Origin: Bacteroidales bacterium
GTDB lineage: Bacteria > Bacteroidota > Bacteroidia > Bacteroidales > F082
Length of the DNA: 64,000 bases
Direction of reading: 5' to 3'
Assembly (NCBI GenBank): GCA_017460915.1
Contig: JAFUAA010000049.1
Coordinates: 206,547 to 270,546, forward strand
The position numbers and the translations under genes are program-made. The notes under the pieces are model-generated. The model searched no databases. It saw only the letters and a program-made list of their open reading frames with translations, and had not been told where the DNA came from. How positions within the stretch are numbered: position 1 is the first letter of the stretch; each line of letters opens with the position of its first letter. Shown piece after piece: positions 59,878 to 64,000 of this stretch.

Positions 59878-60608
59878 AAGCATTGGTTGTAGGTGGTAGT
59901 TCGGGTATTGGTCTATCAATTGTTCTCCAGTTACTCCAAGACTCATCAGTCGAGACTGTCTTTGTGATGGACAAGTCGGCTTTTCCCAAAGAATACGCTC
60001 ATGAAAAGGTGTCATTCATTGAATGTGACCTCGCAAAAGGTGACTATTTAGTGTTAGAACAAGCTGATGATGTGCAAATGCTATACATCACTGCGGGTTT
60101 TGGCCATTTGATGTGGTTCCAAGATCTTTCAGACACTTATATCAATGATAGCTTTTCTGTAAATGCAGTGGCACCCATTCAAATCATCAGCCACTATTAT
60201 AGTCGGATAATGTCGGTCGATGATTTCTATTGCGCGGTAATGGTCAGTATTGCGGCTAGGTTATCGTCACCTTTGTTTAGCGTTTATAGTGCCGCAAAGG
60301 CAGCCTTAAGCAAGTTCATTGAGGCAGTGAATGTGGAGCTTGACGTGCAGGGGAGTCGAAACCGTATCTTGGAGGTCTCTCCAGGCTCGTTGAAGGGCAC
60401 AAGCTTCACGGGCGGCGTGTCGCGCCCTGAATATACGGCAGATTTAGCAAAGAGAATTATTGAGAGATCGAGGAACAGGGAAGAACTCTTTATCCCGCAA
60501 TATGATGATGTATATAAGGGCGTTTTGGCCCGTTATGCCAACGATGCTCATCGTTTTGGAGTGGAGAGTTATGAATACAAGAAGAAACAAGGGAGGTTGC
60601 CAAAGTGA
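59874..60608 (+). CDS. Short-chain dehydrogenase/reductase
   Basis: A 244-residue Rossmann enzyme: VVGGSSGIGLSIVLQLL at the N-terminus, active-site YSAAKAALSKF (about 142) and a Ser in SIAARLSS (about 128). It overlaps both neighbours by 4 bases each. Together with the cytidylyltransferase and LicD protein it probably makes or attaches a phospho-alcohol such as ribitol phosphate. Confidence 0.82.
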   Translation: MKALVVGGSSGIGLSIVLQLLQDSSVETVFVMDKSAFPKEYAHEKVSFIECDLAKGDYLVLEQADDVQMLYITAGFGHLMWFQDLSDTYINDSFSVNAVAPIQIISHYYSRIMSVDDFYCAVMVSIAARLSSPLFSVYSAAKAALSKFIEAVNVELDVQGSRNRILEVSPGSLKGTSFTGGVSRPEYTADLAKRIIERSRNREELFIPQYDDVYKGVLARYANDAHRFGVESYEYKKKQGRLPK

Positions 60609-61489
60609 ATTTGGAAAGAGAGATCATTTGCGGGTATGAAGTTTCAGTCAAGATGAAACGCATTTGGGTCATGGAGCTTGATATGTTGAAGCGTTTCGTC
60701 GAAGTGTGCGACCGGTATGGCTTGACTTATCGCATTATGGGTGGCACCCTGCTTGGTGCGGTGCGCCACAAGGGCTACATCCCTTGGGACAACGATATCG
60801 ACATAGCCATGCCGCGCAAGGATTTCAACCGCTTGCTTGAGGTTGGCCCGACGGCCTTTGTCAAACCACTTTTTTTTCAAACTCCTGTAACAGAGCAGTC
60901 GCGTTTCTTTTGCACATACGTTAAAATCAGGGACGAACGAGGAACGGCTGCATCGGAGATAGAATATCGGCAAGGTATCAACTGCGGAGTTTTCATTGAC
61001 ATATTTTGCCTCGACGAGGTCCCTGATGGCAAATGGGCAAGAAAACGTTATGCGAGAAGGCTGAACGAAATTGCCAAGATGCAGCGCTTTTGCTTTGGCA
61101 CACCATTGCGTGGAGGGTTGGTGGCCAAAACCAAACACACCTTACAGCGGTTTGTCTATCGGGTAGTGTATCATAGTCCTGATGCAGCCCAACTCTTTGG
61201 CATTTATCACAAGGCTGCTGGACGTTATGCGGGAAAAAATTGTAAAGAAATTGCCCATCTCGATTTTGGTTTCAAAAAGAAGTTCCTTTGGGACAAAAGT
61301 GATTGGGATGGGTATGTAATGCTTGATTTCGAAGACTTGAAACTGGCGGCTCCACAAGGTTATAAGGCTATTTTAACGACACAGTATGGCGATTATTTGC
61401 AACTGCCAGACGATAAGTCGACGCACGACTATTTCGAATTCGATCCGGATGTGTCGTATAAAGAGTTTTTTGATTACTATGGAAAATAG
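60605..61489 (+). CDS. LicD-family phosphotransferase
   Basis: A 294-residue protein. The LicD signature is plain: YRIMGGTLLGAVRHKGYIPWDNDIDIAMPRKDF, with the metal-binding DNDID. LicD proteins transfer phosphocholine or similar phospho-groups from CDP-alcohols to glycans. The GTG start at 60605 overlaps the SDR stop. Confidence 0.88.
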   Translation: MNLEREIICGYEVSVKMKRIWVMELDMLKRFVEVCDRYGLTYRIMGGTLLGAVRHKGYIPWDNDIDIAMPRKDFNRLLEVGPTAFVKPLFFQTPVTEQSRFFCTYVKIRDERGTAASEIEYRQGINCGVFIDIFCLDEVPDGKWARKRYARRLNEIAKMQRFCFGTPLRGGLVAKTKHTLQRFVYRVVYHSPDAAQLFGIYHKAAGRYAGKNCKEIAHLDFGFKKKFLWDKSDWDGYVMLDFEDLKLAAPQGYKAILTTQYGDYLQLPDDKSTHDYFEFDPDVSYKEFFDYYGK

Positions 61490-61556
61490 ACCCCTCCACA
61501 TCGTCATGCCCCTCGTCCGCATCGAGGCCTGGGTGCTGCGGATTCCTAAACCCTGA
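61479..61556 (+). pseudogene. 5' fragment of a glycosyltransferase gene
   Basis: A 25-codon frame (RPLHIVMPLVRIEAWVLR) that matches the start of the glycosyltransferase at 62977 (TPLHIVMTPVRNEAWVLR) and then diverges to a stop. It overlaps the LicD gene's end by 11 bases. It marks the breakpoint of a rearrangement in which the AlbA_2 gene entered or a glycosyltransferase was lost. Confidence 0.7.
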
Positions 61557-61563
61557 TGGAAAA

Positions 61564-62973
61564 ATGTTACCTTCAAAAGAAGACTTGTACACCGAGTTCA
61601 AGACCTCGTTCAATGAAGAGGTGATTGTGACATTGGTGGCTTTTGCCAATGCCAAAGGGGGCAAGGTGTATGTGGGGGTGAACGATGGCGGAAATGTTGT
61701 GGGCGTAGATTTGGGGTCGGAATCGTTGGCCAAGTGGATCAACGAAATCAAGCAGAAGACGGGGCCGAGCGTTGTCCCCGATGCCGACATCATTGAAATG
61801 GACGGAAAAACCGTAGTCGAGCTTTCGGTGCAGGAATATCCAGTGAAACCAGTGTCGGCGAAAGGGCGCTACTACCGCCGACAGGCCAATAGCAACCATC
61901 TGTTGTCGTTGGACGAGATCGCCAATCTGCACCTGCAAACCCGCAACTCGAGTTGGGATTTCTATACCGACCCCAAGCATTCCATCGCTGACCTTGACAT
62001 GGAGTTGGTGCAGCAGGTGATTGACCGGATGAATCGTCGTGGCATGAGCATTTACGATACGCCCGAGGTGTTTCTGAGAAAAAAGGAGTTGTGCGATGAA
62101 AATGGGAATATTACATACGGGGCATACCTGCTGTTCAAGAAGCGAGAAGACATCATGACCACCATCGAACTCGGCCATTTCCAGGATGATAAAGGGATCT
62201 TGATTAAGGATTCCCTGCGGCTGAAGGGCAATCTTGTCGGCGAAGTGGAGGAGGTAATGGCTTTTGTGAAAAAGCACATCAATATGGCCGTTGTTATCGT
62301 CCCCGATCAAGTGGAGAATGTGCAACGTTGGGATTATCCTCTTGTTGCCATCCGTGAGATTGTGCTGAACATGATTGTCCATCGCGACTATCGTTCCTCA
62401 GCAGATTCTGTGGTGAAGGTTTTCTCCAACAGAATGGAGTTTTTCAATCCGGGTGCTTTGCCCGACGGGCTTACCGTTGAACAGCTGATGTCCAACGAAT
62501 ATGGCTCCCGCCCGCGCAACAAGCAGATTGCGGATGTGTTCAAGGATATGGGTGAGATTGAAAAATATGGCAGTGGTATCCGACGGGTGTGCGAAATGTT
62601 TGAAGCTGTGGGGCTCGAAAAGCCTGTGTGGAAGAATACGTCGGGGGGAGTGGTCGTTACGGTTCAGGTTTTCGGCAACGAGGAAAACCCACAAAGAGAA
62701 GGGGATGCCACAAGGGAAAGTGATGAGAAAACTGTGGAGAAAACTGTGGAGAAAACTGTGGAGAAAACTGTGGAGAAAACTGTGGAGAAAATTTTGGCAT
62801 TGATAGAAGAGAATCCCCAAATAACGCAAGTTGGATTGTCGAAACAAATTGGGTTATCTCGTCGTGGCATAGAGTGGAATATTTCGCAGATGAAAAAAAA
62901 CGGCCTCATCACCCGTGTTGGGCCGGCCAAAGGCGGTTACTGGAAAGTTAACGAAGTCGTCAAGAAAGATTGA
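61564..62973 (+). CDS. AlbA_2 (Schlafen-like) ATP-binding protein with TVEK repeats
   Basis: A 469-residue paralogue of the gene at 57037; the first 130 residues are nearly the same (TEFKTSFNEEVIVTLVAFAN, GVNDGGNVVGVD). The middle differs, the IREIVLNMIVHRDYRSS motif is kept, and before the winged-helix domain there is a TVEK linker encoded by five 12-base units. Likely duplicated or transferred separately from the first copy. Confidence 0.82.
   Translation: MLPSKEDLYTEFKTSFNEEVIVTLVAFANAKGGKVYVGVNDGGNVVGVDLGSESLAKWINEIKQKTGPSVVPDADIIEMDGKTVVELSVQEYPVKPVSAKGRYYRRQANSNHLLSLDEIANLHLQTRNSSWDFYTDPKHSIADLDMELVQQVIDRMNRRGMSIYDTPEVFLRKKELCDENGNITYGAYLLFKKREDIMTTIELGHFQDDKGILIKDSLRLKGNLVGEVEEVMAFVKKHINMAVVIVPDQVENVQRWDYPLVAIREIVLNMIVHRDYRSSADSVVKVFSNRMEFFNPGALPDGLTVEQLMSNEYGSRPRNKQIADVFKDMGEIEKYGSGIRRVCEMFEAVGLEKPVWKNTSGGVVVTVQVFGNEENPQREGDATRESDEKTVEKTVEKTVEKTVEKTVEKILALIEENPQITQVGLSKQIGLSRRGIEWNISQMKKNGLITRVGPAKGGYWKVNEVVKKD
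62725..62793 (+). repeat. 12-base tandem repeat in AlbA_2 gene, five units plus part
   Basis: GAGAAAACTGTG five times, then GAGAAAATT, encoding repeated EKTV. In-frame, so length variation leaves the protein intact. Confidence 0.85.
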
Positions 62974-62976
62974 ATA

Positions 62977-63978
62977 ATGGAGAAATCTACTAACACCCCT
63001 TTGCATATCGTCATGACCCCCGTCCGCAACGAGGCATGGGTGCTGCGCGCTTTCCTGGAAGCCACGTCTTTGTGGGCGGATTACATCATCATCGCCGACC
63101 AGATGTCGACCGACGGCAGCCGCGAGATTGCCCAGGAATATCCTAAGGTGATCTTGATTGACAACAATCGGCCAGAAATGCACATGGCGGCTACAAGACG
63201 GTTGCTCTTTGAGGAAGCCAAGAAGATTGAAGGCAATAAAATCTTATTTGCACTTGATGCCGATGAGTTTCTCTCGGGAGATTTTATTCACACCGCTGAC
63301 TGGAAAAGAATAACGGATTCTAAGCCTGATGATTCCTTTTGTTGGCGTTGGATGAACTTGAAACGAGATGACGCAACAAAATACAGCACTTTCCAACATT
63401 ATTATTGGGCTGTTCATGATTCCGAGGTGCTGTGGCAGGGTGAGTTTCCCGACAATTTTATCCATGAGTGGAGACTGCCATGGTCTCCGAAGGCAGATGC
63501 AGAACATAAGTTTCTTTTGAATGACTTTTGTTCCATTCATTTGGCCAGAGTCAATCAGAACAGGCAAAAAAATAAGGAAAGGTTTTATCAAGTCTCTACA
63601 GTCGGACAAAATCCAAAAACAAGCAAGGTTTCTTTATATAGGTCATATCATGTGGAAGAAAAGTTGGAGTATTTTGATGTTCCCAAAGATGCCTATAGCT
63701 TTTATGAGGATCATGGTTTGGATCTATGGGAATTTATTGACTTGAGTGACGAAGGTGAGTATTATACTTCAGAAACACTGAGTTATTTTCAGAGAGATGG
63801 AGTCAAGAAGTATGCGCTTTTGGACATTTGGGATAAGGATTGGATAGTGAAGAACGGATTGAAAGACCCAAGAAATATGTTCCATAAACTGTTAATCGGA
63901 TATTTAAAAAAGACGAACCCGTATGCAAAAAGTATTTGGGTACGTTGTTTGGATAAGATACTTAAACTAATTGCATAA
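62977..63978 (+). CDS. Family 2-type glycosyltransferase
   Basis: A 333-residue GT-A-like enzyme. LHIVMTPVRNEAWVLRAFLEA opens the fold, then IIIADQMSTDGSREIA and LFALDADEFLSGDF with the DxD motif. The C-terminal half is AT-rich and variable. It starts 4 bases after the AlbA_2 gene. A fragment of a sister gene lies at 61479. Confidence 0.85.
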   Translation: MEKSTNTPLHIVMTPVRNEAWVLRAFLEATSLWADYIIIADQMSTDGSREIAQEYPKVILIDNNRPEMHMAATRRLLFEEAKKIEGNKILFALDADEFLSGDFIHTADWKRITDSKPDDSFCWRWMNLKRDDATKYSTFQHYYWAVHDSEVLWQGEFPDNFIHEWRLPWSPKADAEHKFLLNDFCSIHLARVNQNRQKNKERFYQVSTVGQNPKTSKVSLYRSYHVEEKLEYFDVPKDAYSFYEDHGLDLWEFIDLSDEGEYYTSETLSYFQRDGVKKYALLDIWDKDWIVKNGLKDPRNMFHKLLIGYLKKTNPYAKSIWVRCLDKILKLIA

Positions 63979-64000
63979 GATTACCTATGCCAACAGCAAT

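Noticed and set aside
1..64000. tRNA and rRNA genes
   Set aside because: No cloverleaf with TTC-type T-loop and CCA end, and no rRNA-like stretch, was recognised by eye; a covariance search could still find one.

Overview
The window reads as chromosome of a Bacteroidales bacterium. The evidence is a recurring promoter of the form TTTG-N19/21-TAnnTTTG, an absence of strong Shine-Dalgarno sites before most host genes, two secreted peptidases with type IX secretion (T9SS) sorting tails, a PorX-type regulator, and a bamD-rpoZ-DUF4835-recN operon. GC content is moderate to high, and clearly higher in the prophage than in the polysaccharide genes at the right.

Bases 1 to about 21,500-22,000 hold the right-hand part of a Mu-like transposable prophage. 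The transposase and left end lie outside the window. A rightward early block (MuB-like ATPase, second P-loop ATPase, Gam, small zinc-binding and unknown proteins) ends at a perfect 11-bp-stem terminator at 4922-4954. A leftward block then carries terminase large subunit, gp36-like protein, DUF935 portal, MuF-type head protein with a base-composition-shifted C-terminal domain, virion morphogenesis protein and a probable tail-terminator protein. A final rightward block carries terminase small subunit, protease/scaffold, capsid, amidase, nested lysis genes, tail tube, tail chaperone with an apparent -1 frameshift site, tape measure, a large tail protein, and a formyltransferase-like gene interrupted by one in-frame UGA. 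A 46-codon antisense membrane-protein gene sits between chaperone and tape measure and looks like a moron.

Bases 22,100-48,900 are host core genes: lpxD, a YdcF-like protein, lpxC (without the FabZ half usual in this phylum), lpxA, a collapsed serpin gene, the recN/DUF4835/rpoZ/bamD operon, two tandem T9SS carboxypeptidases, dapA, a PhnP-like hydrolase, a thioesterase, an HD hydrolase, a YafQ-type toxin-antitoxin pair, porX, tsaE, aroB, aroA and an orphan LutA-like protein. Inside this region, 39,170-41,630 holds the most unusual unit: a promoter, a leader of about 420 nt, a lipoprotein resembling fulvocin C-related bacteriocin proteins, a 16-bp perfect hairpin, and a membrane protein with a thioredoxin-like tail.

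Bases 48,900-64,000 are a surface polysaccharide locus: WbpD/WbpE-like sugar genes, a sugar transferase, an ABC-2 exporter permease, a UDP-glucuronate-epimerase-like gene, several GT2 glycosyltransferases and a cytidylyltransferase/SDR/LicD set. It is interrupted by a PD-(D/E)XK AAA-ATPase-like gene and by two intact and one remnant AlbA_2 (Schlafen-like) genes with 12-bp in-frame tandem repeats. One glycosyltransferase is split at a 13-C homopolymer and is probably phase variable. Several short palindromic repeat families are scattered through chromosome and prophage, and some are translated inside genes, including aroA.
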